Assembly: GCA_902783745.1 (NCBI GenBank)
Contig: CACZRY010000044.1
Location: 1-6,979, forward strand
Source: an uncultured Erysipelotrichaceae bacterium
Lineage (GTDB): Bacteria; Bacillota_I; Bacilli_A; Acholeplasmatales; Anaeroplasmataceae
Length of the DNA stretch: 6,979 nucleotides
Direction: 5' to 3'
In this document: positions 1 to 5,683 of the stretch, piece by piece
How the letters are laid out: every line of letters starts with the position of its first letter
Position numbering within the stretch: position 1 is the first letter of the stretch
The notes under the pieces: generated by a model
The model's input: only the letters and a program-made list of their open reading frames with translations
What the model was told of the DNA's origin: nothing
The model's database searches: none
Translations under genes and position numbers: made by a program

Positions 1-893
1 ATTAAACCTTCTCTATATTTCTTATTCTTTACAAATATAAATGAAATATAACCAATTATACCTAATAATATACCAACAATAAAACCAGCAATAAATGATA
101 ATATGTTCTTCTTTTTTTCTTCTTTAGAAGTTACTTTAATTGTATCATCCTTTACTAATACAGTGCTTTTATTATCAACTTGTTGATAATCTTTAACTAT
201 ATCTTCTTCTAAATTATTGTTATCGTAATATTCTTTTTCATCTAGATTAATATCTTTTGGAGTAATATTTGAAACATTTTTAGATTCTTTTTTCTCTTTA
301 AGGTATGAAACTATTATTCCATATATTGCAGCAAAAATTACATATGCATATAGTGGAATAACATTAAATATTATTGCCATAAGTGCAACAACTGTTGCAA
401 GAATAACACCATATTTATCAGTTATACTTTTCTTAGATAATTTAATAATTGCAGATAAAATTAATACTACAACTACAACATTAACACCAGCAATCGCATT
501 TTTAACAAATGGATTTTCACTAAAATTAGTTAATAATGTTGCGATTATAAATATTATTAAGAATGCAGGTGTTACAAATCCTAATGTTGCAACTATTCCA
601 CCTAGCATTCCACCTATTTTATATCCAATAAACGTTGAAACATTTACTGCAATTGCACCAGGTGTGCATTGACCTACTGCATAATAGTTTGCAAGTTCTT
701 CTTCAGTAGCCCATCCTCTTTTATCGCATAATTCTCTTGTAAGTAGTGGTAATAATGCATATCCTCCACCAAAATTTACAATACCTAATTTAAAAAATAG
801 AATAAAAAGAATTAAAATCTTTTTACCATATGATAATCTGGAAAGATCATATTTTGGATCTTTCATTTTTGTTTCAGTATAATTATTATCCAT
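1..893 (-). CDS. ChrA-type chromate transporter, half-size, with C-terminal extension (partial, 3' end outside window)
   Basis: Reading the minus strand from the ATG at 893-891 gives 297 residues with no stop before the window edge. Residues about 25-200 form one CHR domain: the FGGGYALLPLL signature sits at 41-51, GQCTPGAIAVN at 74-84, and four or more hydrophobic segments follow up to about 198. The family exports chromate, or in many gut bacteria an unknown anion, across the cytoplasmic membrane; half-size members act as pairs or homodimers. After the domain come a charged linker (about 199-262, rich in D, E, K and N) and one more hydrophobic helix (263-288), then a basic end, so the protein is longer than a usual half-size ChrA. 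The start is set by an AGAGG Shine-Dalgarno (900-904), 6 bases upstream; an in-frame ATG at 911 has no such site. The family call is firm; the substrate is not known. Confidence 0.85.
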   Translation of the reverse strand, partial: MDNNYTETKMKDPKYDLSRLSYGKKILILFILFFKLGIVNFGGGYALLPLLTRELCDKRGWATEEELANYYAVGQCTPGAIAVNVSTFIGYKIGGMLGGIVATLGFVTPAFLIIFIIATLLTNFSENPFVKNAIAGVNVVVVVLILSAIIKLSKKSITDKYGVILATVVALMAIIFNVIPLYAYVIFAAIYGIIVSYLKEKKESKNVSNITPKDINLDEKEYYDNNNLEEDIVKDYQQVDNKSTVLVKDDTIKVTSKEEKKKNILSFIAGFIVGILLGIIGYISFIFVKNKKYREGL

Positions 894-939
894 AATTGAC
901 CTCTCTTTCATTACTTTTTATAAACAAAATACCTAATTA

Positions 940-968
940 ACTATATCATAATAACGCTTATTTTTAAA
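940..968 (-). promoter_or_regulatory. Probable promoter of the chrA-like gene
   Basis: On the minus strand a TTTAAA (963-968) is followed after 17 bases by TATAGT (940-945), with TG one base before the -10 (extended -10 form). Transcription would begin near 933, giving a leader of about 40 bases. The -35 box is weak, and AT-rich DNA yields such matches by chance, so this is tentative. Confidence 0.35.
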
Positions 969-991
969 GAGATATTTATCATTATAGCGTT
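953..991. repeat. Inverted repeat AACGCT / AGCGTT between chrA and leuA
   Basis: AACGCT at 953-958 and AGCGTT at 986-991 are exact inverted copies with centres 33 bp apart, about three helical turns. They flank the proposed -35 box of the chrA-like gene and stand out because the surroundings are nearly free of GC. They could be an operator pair or a weak long-loop hairpin. Confidence 0.35.
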
Positions 992-1041
992 TTAGCTAAT
1001 ATATTATATATATTATTCTTAAATTTATGTGTACATATTAT

Positions 1042-1071
1042 TTGACTAGGTTTAAATTTTTATGCTATAAT
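1042..1071 (+). promoter_or_regulatory. Promoter of leuA
   Basis: TTGACT (1042-1047) and a perfect TATAAT (1066-1071) are separated by 18 bases, with TGC directly before the -10 (extended -10). Transcription should start near 1078, leaving a leader of about 45 bases. That leader holds only the GGAGG ribosome site (1109-1113) and has no room for a T-box or leader-peptide attenuator. Confidence 0.75.
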
Positions 1072-1122
1072 AATTATATCTATTTTTGTTTTTTACAAAA
1101 TTAGTTATGGAGGTTTAAAATT

Positions 1123-2793
1123 ATGAAAGGTTTTGAAAAATATTCTAAAGGTTATTTCCTTCCACCTGTAGATTGTTATGATTGGGTAAAAAAGGATTAT
1201 ATAGACCACGCACCAGTTTGGTGTAGTGTTGATTTAAGAGACGGCAATCAAGCTTTAGTTAAGCCAATGTCTTTAGATCAGAAAATAGATTTTTTTAAGC
1301 TATTAGTTAAAATTGGATTCAAAGAGATTGAAGTAGGTTTCCCTGCTGCATCAGAAACAGAATATGAATTCTTAAGAACATTAATTGATGGAGATATGAT
1401 TCCTGATGATGTTACTATTCAAGTTTTAACACAGGCAAGACCTCATATTATAAAGAAAACATTTAAGGCTCTTGAAGGATGCCATAAAGCAATTGTGCAT
1501 TTATACAATTCTACTTCTGTTGCACAACGTGAACAAGTATTTAAGAAATCTAAAGAAGAAATTAAAGATCTTGCAGTTGAAGGAGCTAAAATGCTTGTTG
1601 AATTAGCTAAAGAAACTGAAGGTAATTTCTTATATGAATATTCACCTGAATCATTTACAGGAACTGAAGTTGATTACGCATTAGATGTATGTAATGCTGT
1701 AATTGATGTATTTAAGCCAACTAAAGATAAAAAGGTTATTATTAACCTTCCTGCAACAGTTGAAATGTCACTTCCTCATGTGTATGCTTCTCAAATTGAA
1801 TATTTTTCTAAGAACCTACATGAGAGACAAAATGTTTTAATCTCACTTCATCCACATAATGACCGTGGTACTGGTGTTGCAGATGCTGAACTTGGTCTTC
1901 TTGCAGGTGCTGATAGAGTTGAAGGTACATTATTTGGTAATGGTGAAAGAACTGGTAATGTTGATGTAATTACTCTTGCGTTAAATATGTATACACATGG
2001 AGTTGATCCAAATCTTGATTTTTCTGATATGCCAAATATCATTAAACTTTATGAATCAGTTACAGAAATGAAGGTTTATGATAGACAACCATATTCAGGT
2101 AAATTCGTATTTGCTGCATTCTCAGGTTCACACCAAGATGCAATTTCTAAAGGTATTAAATATCGTAAAGCTAACAAGATTAACACATGGAATGTTCCAT
2201 ATCTTCCACTTGACCCAGCTGATATTTCAAGAGAATATTCTGCAGATGTAATTAGAATTAATTCACAATCAGGTAAGGGTGGTATTTGTTATATACTTGA
2301 AACTAACTTCGGATTAGAAATTCCTATGAAGATGAGAGAAACAGTTGGTTATTTAGTAAAAGATGTTTCAGATAAAAACCATACTGAATTAACTCCAAAT
2401 GATGTAAATTCAATCTTCTTAGATAATTTCGTTAATCTTAAAAATCCATTATCTTTAAATGAATATCATTTCATTAGAGAAGATAAAGTATTCAAAGTTA
2501 TGCTATCAACAATTATGAATGATAAGCAATCTAATACTTTAGCTGAAGGTAATGGTAGATTAGATGCAGTATCTAATGCATTAAAGGCATGCTACAATCT
2601 AGATTATGTATTAACAAATTATTCAGAACATTCTTTAGAATCTTCTTCTAAAGCTGAAGCTGCAGCATATGTTTCTGTTAAATTTGGTGATAAAGAATAC
2701 TGGGGTACTGGTATTCAAGATGATATTATTGCTGCATCAATACTTGCATTAATATCTGCAATCAATAATTACTTTAATCATAAAGATGAATAG
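1123..2793 (+). CDS. leuA: 2-isopropylmalate synthase (long, yeast-like type)
   Basis: This 556-residue enzyme condenses acetyl-CoA with 2-oxoisovalerate to form 2-isopropylmalate, the first committed step of leucine synthesis, in the cytosol. The TIM-barrel catalytic part shows the HMGL-like motif SVDLRDGNQAL (35-45; R39, D40), the metal-binding HPHNDRG (243-249; H243, H245) and GNGERTGN (272-279). SGSHQDAISKG (334-344) and the linker lead into a C-terminal LeuA allosteric domain (about 445-550, containing GNGRLDAVSNALK). The LRDGNQAL form and the length place it in the long LeuA type rather than the shorter LeuA1 type. ATG follows GGAGG by 9 bases. No leuB, leuC, leuD or ilv genes lie beside it. 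The gene ends in TAG and is followed by a terminator, so it is a single-gene unit. Feedback inhibition by leucine is expected from the C-terminal domain. Confidence 0.95.
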   Translation: MKGFEKYSKGYFLPPVDCYDWVKKDYIDHAPVWCSVDLRDGNQALVKPMSLDQKIDFFKLLVKIGFKEIEVGFPAASETEYEFLRTLIDGDMIPDDVTIQVLTQARPHIIKKTFKALEGCHKAIVHLYNSTSVAQREQVFKKSKEEIKDLAVEGAKMLVELAKETEGNFLYEYSPESFTGTEVDYALDVCNAVIDVFKPTKDKKVIINLPATVEMSLPHVYASQIEYFSKNLHERQNVLISLHPHNDRGTGVADAELGLLAGADRVEGTLFGNGERTGNVDVITLALNMYTHGVDPNLDFSDMPNIIKLYESVTEMKVYDRQPYSGKFVFAAFSGSHQDAISKGIKYRKANKINTWNVPYLPLDPADISREYSADVIRINSQSGKGGICYILETNFGLEIPMKMRETVGYLVKDVSDKNHTELTPNDVNSIFLDNFVNLKNPLSLNEYHFIREDKVFKVMLSTIMNDKQSNTLAEGNGRLDAVSNALKACYNLDYVLTNYSEHSLESSSKAEAAAYVSVKFGDKEYWGTGIQDDIIAASILALISAINNYFNHKDE

Positions 2794-2798
2794 AAAAG

Positions 2799-2827
2799 AA
2801 AAAACTAACCTTCGGGTTAGTTTTTTT
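2799..2827. terminator. Bidirectional terminator between leuA and the RCK_C membrane gene
   Basis: A 12-bp stem (2799-2810 with 2815-2826) encloses a TTCG tetraloop (2811-2814). Its GC-rich top half is CTAACC/GGTTAG; the lower half is A-run/T-run, so each strand ends in a U tract. It serves leuA on the plus strand and the convergent gene on the minus strand; the TAA stop of the latter (2817-2819) lies inside the stem. Confidence 0.92.
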
Positions 2828-3830
2828 GTTCTACTGAAGCATTTACTTTATTAACAAATACTTCTTCCATATTCTTATAATCACCAAATACAACAACTAT
2901 ATCTTTTTCTAAGATGACTGTATCTTTATCAACCTTAATTGATATATCACCACGTTTTATAGTTAATACATTAAGATCATATATTCTTTTTAATCCGGAA
3001 TTAATTAATGGAGTATTTATTAATTCATCAGGTACAATATTTACTTCAATTTCTGTCATTGCATCATCACCATAATTATCAATAACTGTAATTGTATTCT
3101 TAATAGACATATCATCTTCTTTTTGTACTTCTTGAGTTTGATCAAAGAATCTTTCTATTAACTTCTTAGGACCAAATACTAATAATACATCCTTCTTTTG
3201 AATAACTGTATCTCTATTTATATTAATTGTTCTTTTGTTTCTTTGTACCATTAATATATTTAAATGATATCTTGCTTTTAGATTAGATTCAGCTAAAGTC
3301 TTACCAACTAATTCATCAGGTACAATATTAATTGTAACCTCTTCTATTGCATCATCACCATAAACATCAAGTTGTGTAATAACATTATTATTAGAATTAA
3401 CGTGGAAGAATGTATTTGCAACAAATTCTACTAATTTTTCAAATAACTTTGTTGTAATAGGTAATTTAAATAAAATAAGTAATACAATGAATACGCCAAA
3501 CGCAACTCCAATCCAAACTACATGTTCAGCTGAATTAGAACTATTTTGTATTTTAGTAAAAAGGTTAATTATTAAGGAAATAATTACAACTGAGAATAAT
3601 GTACCAGTAATCATTGCTGCAACAGCGATTCTTCTTCTTACTTTTGAAGAAGTAATAATTTCAGATTCACTTGTTGTAAATCCTGCTGTTGTAATCATTG
3701 AAATTACTTGAAATTTTGACTTTTCCTTTGTTAACCCTGTCATTCTAAACAATATTGTATATAATTCAATTAATATTAAATATATCAAGAATACACCTAA
3801 TATTAATATTATTGCTGATAATAATTCCAT
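2817..3830 (-). CDS. Membrane protein with two tandem TrkA-C (RCK_C) domains
   Basis: The 337-residue protein has three predicted membrane helices (about 4-24, 68-90, 104-122) and then two cytosolic TrkA-C-like domains (about 150-232 and 246-328). TrkA-C domains bind ligands, in several Firmicute potassium transport proteins cyclic di-AMP, and gate attached membrane parts. The two copies align without gaps at an offset of exactly 96 residues: YGDD at 157-160 and 253-256, IVPDEL at 169-174 and 265-270, VFG at 218-220 and 314-316. Basic residues around 30-40 and 63-67 put the loop between helices 1 and 2 in the cytosol. An AAGGAG site (3837-3842) lies 6 bases before the ATG. A role in potassium or ion homeostasis is inferred from the domains; no transport core of TrkH or KtrB size is present, so it may be a regulator, a small channel-like subunit, or something else. 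Confidence 0.8.
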   Translation of the reverse strand: MELLSAIILILGVFLIYLILIELYTILFRMTGLTKEKSKFQVISMITTAGFTTSESEIITSSKVRRRIAVAAMITGTLFSVVIISLIINLFTKIQNSSNSAEHVVWIGVAFGVFIVLLILFKLPITTKLFEKLVEFVANTFFHVNSNNNVITQLDVYGDDAIEEVTINIVPDELVGKTLAESNLKARYHLNILMVQRNKRTININRDTVIQKKDVLLVFGPKKLIERFFDQTQEVQKEDDMSIKNTITVIDNYGDDAMTEIEVNIVPDELINTPLINSGLKRIYDLNVLTIKRGDISIKVDKDTVILEKDIVVVFGDYKNMEEVFVNKVNASVEQKN

Positions 3831-3847
3831 ATTTTGCTCCTTACTAT

Positions 3848-3877
3848 ATTATATTTTTATTTTATTACTAATGTAAG
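3848..3877 (-). promoter_or_regulatory. Possible proximal promoter of the RCK_C membrane gene
   Basis: On the minus strand CTTACA (3872-3877) and a perfect TATAAT (3848-3853) are 18 bases apart. Transcription would start near 3841, which would put the start inside the AAGGAG site at 3837-3842, so either the leader is almost absent or the real promoter is the one at 4072-4100. Confidence 0.3.
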
Positions 3878-3882
3878 ACAAA
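3870..3882. repeat. AATGTARGACAAA motif, copy 1
   Basis: AATGTAAGACAAA lies just upstream of the RCK_C membrane gene, in the -35 region of its possible proximal promoter. It matches copies at 4090-4101 and 4100-4112 in the same orientation. Confidence 0.5.
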
Positions 3883-3907
3883 TTAAAGAATAATATTTTT
3901 ATTTTTC

Positions 3908-4065
3908 AAAAAAAATCAAGATAAAATGAAATCCTCATTTCTATTGGGGGACAGAAATGAGGACTTCATTAAGAGATTGTTTTGTTAAATTAGTTAGAAC
4001 TTATATAATTTAACAAATTTGGGGGAAATTGTTAAATCACCTTTTTGAATAAGTTCTTCTCAACT
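3908..4065 (-). ncRNA. Candidate small RNA or structured leader with two CCCCC hairpin loops
   Basis: Two strong hairpins fill the gap between the flavin reductase and RCK_C genes. The promoter-proximal one has an outer 17-bp stem (3988-4004 with 4049-4069, a 4-base bulge at 4058-4061) and an inner 12-bp stem (4008-4020 with 4026-4037, one bulged base) closing on five bases at 4021-4025. The second has a stem of about 18 bp (3925-3942 with 3953-3970) and a ten-base loop (3943-3952). On the minus strand both loops read YCCCCCAA. The one irregular pair of the second stem (3931/3964) is A-C on the plus strand but a G-U wobble on the minus strand, which favours minus transcription. That hairpin is followed by T-rich sequence and eight Ts (3915-3908), like a terminator. 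It could be a free-standing RNA of about 160 nt or an attenuated leader of the downstream RCK_C gene. No known riboswitch family was recognised. Confidence 0.4.
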
Positions 4066-4071
4066 AATTCA

Positions 4072-4100
4072 ATTATATTTTACACCCTAAATGTAGACAA
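4072..4100 (-). promoter_or_regulatory. Promoter of the candidate small RNA or leader
   Basis: On the minus strand TTGTCT (4095-4100) and a perfect TATAAT (4072-4077) are 17 bases apart. Transcription would start near 4065, at the first arm of the large hairpin. The -35 box lies within the AATGTA-GACAAA motif cluster. Confidence 0.5.
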
Positions 4101-4112
4101 ATGTAGGACAAA
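4090..4112. repeat. AATGTARGACAAA motif, copies 2 and 3 (overlapping)
   Basis: AATGTAGACAAA (4090-4101) and AATGTAGGACAAA (4100-4112) overlap by two bases and repeat the motif found at 3870-3882. They cover the -35 box of the promoter at 4072-4100. GACAAATGTA (4096-4105) inside them also matches the KACANNTGTA pattern of CopY/CopR-type operators. Confidence 0.5.
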
Positions 4113-4130
4113 ATAAAATTTTTTTATTTT
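4110..4130. terminator. Weak A/T-only hairpin after the flavin reductase gene
   Basis: An AAAATAAAA / TTTTATTTT pair separated by a few Ts flanks the TAA stop (4124-4126) of the flavin reductase gene. It has no GC pair, so it would be a poor terminator; I see no better one for this operon, and read-through into the structured region at 3908-4065 is possible. Confidence 0.2.
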
Positions 4131-4675
4131 AGTTTTAATCCAGCCTTAAAAGCGTCTCCTACAACCTCACCAGATAGTAATAAATACTTATGGTTAACTG
4201 GGTCAAAAGATAGTGCTTGAAGTTTTTTTGGATCAATATTTCCATCAGTTAAAATTCTTTCATCTGCTTGTATCGCAACAATATCACCTATAACATGATA
4301 ATCATCATCAATACTTCTAACAACACATTCAAGTGTTAAAGGATATTCTTTAAATAAAGGTGCATTAACATTTGGTGCCTTTACTGGTGTAAGACCAGCT
4401 TTTTTAATTTTATTAGGTTCTTTCTCATAAGAAACAATACCAACATAATCAGATGCTTCTAAAGTATCTTTTGTTGCGAAAGCTAAAGTAAATGCTTTAT
4501 TTACTTCTAGATTTTCTGTTGTCTTATGCTTTGATAAATTTAATAAAACTGTATTGTAATCATAAATTGATGCCCATGCGGCATTCATTGCATTTGGATT
4601 TAAATCTTTATCATATGTACCAATAATTGCTACAGCAAGTGGATAAAACCATGTATTCTTCTTAAATTCTTTCAT
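4124..4675 (-). CDS. Flavin reductase-like (FMN-binding split barrel) protein
   Basis: The 183-residue cytosolic protein fits the flavin reductase-like domain family over its whole length. Visible hallmarks are PLAVAIIGT (12-20), PNAMNAAWAS (27-36), which contributes to FMN binding in this family, the segment SDYVGIVSYE (75-84), the PLFKEYPLTLEC stretch (106-117) and the conserved late strand HVIGDIVAI (127-135). Family members bind FMN and reduce flavins or other small substrates with NAD(P)H; the precise substrate cannot be read from the sequence. It is the second gene of an operon: the aldo/keto reductase gene stops 14 bases upstream and its stop abuts an AAGGAG site (4684-4689) 8 bases before this ATG, so the two are probably co-transcribed. 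The family assignment is secure; the physiological reaction is not. Confidence 0.88.
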   Translation of the reverse strand: MKEFKKNTWFYPLAVAIIGTYDKDLNPNAMNAAWASIYDYNTVLLNLSKHKTTENLEVNKAFTLAFATKDTLEASDYVGIVSYEKEPNKIKKAGLTPVKAPNVNAPLFKEYPLTLECVVRSIDDDYHVIGDIVAIQADERILTDGNIDPKKLQALSFDPVNHKYLLLSGEVVGDAFKAGLKLK

Positions 4676-4689
4676 TCTTTTTTCTCCTT

Positions 4690-5538
4690 TTATTTATTTG
4701 AAAATACAGGGAATACTTTATATTCCTCATAATCTATATCTTTTATATTATCTAGTTTTTTCATATCAGATTCAGAAATTGTAAAATCTAGATTTAAATT
4801 TTCTTTAATATGTTCTACGCTTGAAGCTTTAGGTAATGGAATTAATCCATGCTGCATTAAATATTTAATACAAATATTTGCAGGCTTAACACCATACCAA
4901 TCCGCCATTTTAATGATAACATCATTTTTTAATAAAGGACCATGACCAAATGGAGAATATGCTTCAACAACTATATCATTATCCTTACAATAATTAATTA
5001 ATTCAAAATTCATATTACCTATATGAGCCAATATTTGATTAACCATAGGCTTTACATTACAGTTATCTATAATATTCTTTAAATCATCTATTTGGAAATT
5101 TGAAACGCCTATTGCTCTTACTCTACCATATAAATATTCTTCTTCAAGCATTCCCCATATTTCTAAGTTTTCTTTGAAATATCTTTTTTCTTTATCTCTA
5201 AATTCATTCCAAGGCTGTGGAGAATGAATAAGCATAAGATCAATAGGGCCTAAATCCAATTTCTTATAAGAATCCTGAAAACATTTCTTAGCTTGTTTCA
5301 AATCTTTTGCATTTGCATCAAGCTTTGTAGTTAAAAAAACATAATTTCTTGGATATCCAGCCTCTCTTATGCCTTTTGCAACACCTTCTTCGTTCATATA
5401 AGCTTCTGCAGTATCTATAAGATTGTAGCCTTGTTCAATTGCATTTTTAACTGCATCTTTTGCTAAATTATTTGGAATCATCCATGTACCAAAACCTATT
5501 TCTGGTATTATTAAACCATTACTTAATTTAAATTCCAT
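4690..5538 (-). CDS. Aldo/keto reductase
   Basis: The 282-residue cytosolic enzyme belongs to the aldo/keto reductase superfamily, which reduces aldehydes and ketones with NADPH in a TIM barrel. The full catalytic tetrad is visible: D42 and Y47 in IDTAEAYMNE (41-50), K72 in LTTKLD (69-74) and H105 in LMLIHSPQPW (101-110). GVSNF (144-148) and the cofactor-binding LPKASS (235-240) are in place. VNQILAHIGN (167-176) differs from the common VNQVEYHP form, so the substrate pocket may differ. I chose the ATG at 5538 because AGAGGTGAT (5546-5554) is its ribosome site, 7 bases upstream; the GTG at 5550 lies inside that site and is not a credible start. It is the first gene of an operon with the flavin reductase and is divergent from a TetR regulator, which suggests a stress-induced redox or detoxification role. 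Confidence 0.93.
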   Translation of the reverse strand: MEFKLSNGLIIPEIGFGTWMIPNNLAKDAVKNAIEQGYNLIDTAEAYMNEEGVAKGIREAGYPRNYVFLTTKLDANAKDLKQAKKCFQDSYKKLDLGPIDLMLIHSPQPWNEFRDKEKRYFKENLEIWGMLEEEYLYGRVRAIGVSNFQIDDLKNIIDNCNVKPMVNQILAHIGNMNFELINYCKDNDIVVEAYSPFGHGPLLKNDVIIKMADWYGVKPANICIKYLMQHGLIPLPKASSVEHIKENLNLDFTISESDMKKLDNIKDIDYEEYKVFPVFSNK

Positions 5539-5591
5539 GTATCGTATCACCTCTTATAATAATTATATATTTTTTTAATAAAAATATAAAG

Positions 5592-5597
5592 ATTATA
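5592..5597 (-). promoter_or_regulatory. Possible -10 box of the aldo/keto reductase operon
   Basis: A minus-strand TATAAT lies 54 bases upstream of the chosen ATG. No good -35 box is seen at the right distance; the -35 zone (about 5614-5621) coincides with operator-like site 1, so regulation or an activator could account for the weak box. Confidence 0.35.
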
Positions 5598-5609
5598 AAC
5601 TTATATAAA

Positions 5610-5623
5610 TTGACAAATGTTAA
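5610..5623. promoter_or_regulatory. Operator-like site 1 (TTGACAAATGTTAA)
   Basis: This imperfect palindrome (arms TTGACA and TGTTAA, 5 of 6 positions symmetric) covers the -35 box of the TetR gene promoter and the -35 zone of the divergent aldo/keto reductase operon. It closely matches site 2, 40 bp away. Binding by the adjacent TetR protein is inferred. Confidence 0.5.
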
Positions 5624-5638
5624 CTAATACATTATAAT
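5610..5638 (+). promoter_or_regulatory. Perfect-consensus promoter of the TetR-family gene
   Basis: TTGACA (5610-5615) and TATAAT (5633-5638) are both perfect matches to the sigma-A consensus with an ideal 17-base spacer. Transcription should start near 5645, giving a leader of about 40 bases with AAGGAGGAG (5670-5678) before the ATG. So strong a promoter for a regulator usually implies tight autorepression. Confidence 0.85.
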
Positions 5639-5649
5639 TTAAACATAAA

Positions 5650-5663
5650 CTTACAATTGTTAA
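5650..5663. promoter_or_regulatory. Operator-like site 2 (CTTACAATTGTTAA)
   Basis: This site repeats 11 of 14 bases of site 1 in the same orientation, exactly 40 bp downstream, with a perfect ACAATTGT core (5653-5660). It lies just past the predicted transcription start of the TetR gene, where a bound repressor would block the polymerase. Confidence 0.5.
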
Positions 5664-5683
5664 TTTAATAAGGAGGAGTTCGT

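Noticed and set aside
1072..1122. T-box or leucine leader attenuator before leuA
   Set aside because: The leader is only about 45 bases after the promoter and holds no T-box sequence, leader peptide or terminator.
1848..2042. Open frame of 64 codons on the minus strand
   Set aside because: It lies wholly inside leuA, opposite its conserved catalytic region, with no ribosome site; it is a shadow of leuA.
3487..3711. Open frame of 74 codons on the plus strand
   Set aside because: It lies opposite the membrane part of the RCK_C gene; its hydrophobic content mirrors that gene and no ribosome site precedes it.
3927..3989. Mini open frames on both strands through the second hairpin (about 17-20 codons)
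   Set aside because: The palindrome makes both strands look alike; neither ATG has a convincing ribosome site.
3982..4009. Plus-strand promoter match TTGTTA-16-TATAAT
   Set aside because: It lies inside the hairpin arms, has a weak -35 box and leads to no gene; the minus-strand reading fits better.
3831..4069. Cyclic di-AMP (ydaO-type) riboswitch upstream of the RCK_C gene
   Set aside because: Such riboswitches often precede potassium genes, but the conserved GGGGGACCC and CCCGAAUCC-like blocks are absent on the minus strand.
3870..4112. IS or MITE insertion with target duplication
   Set aside because: Direct repeats exist, but no terminal inverted repeats or transposase remnants are visible; kept only as an alternative explanation.
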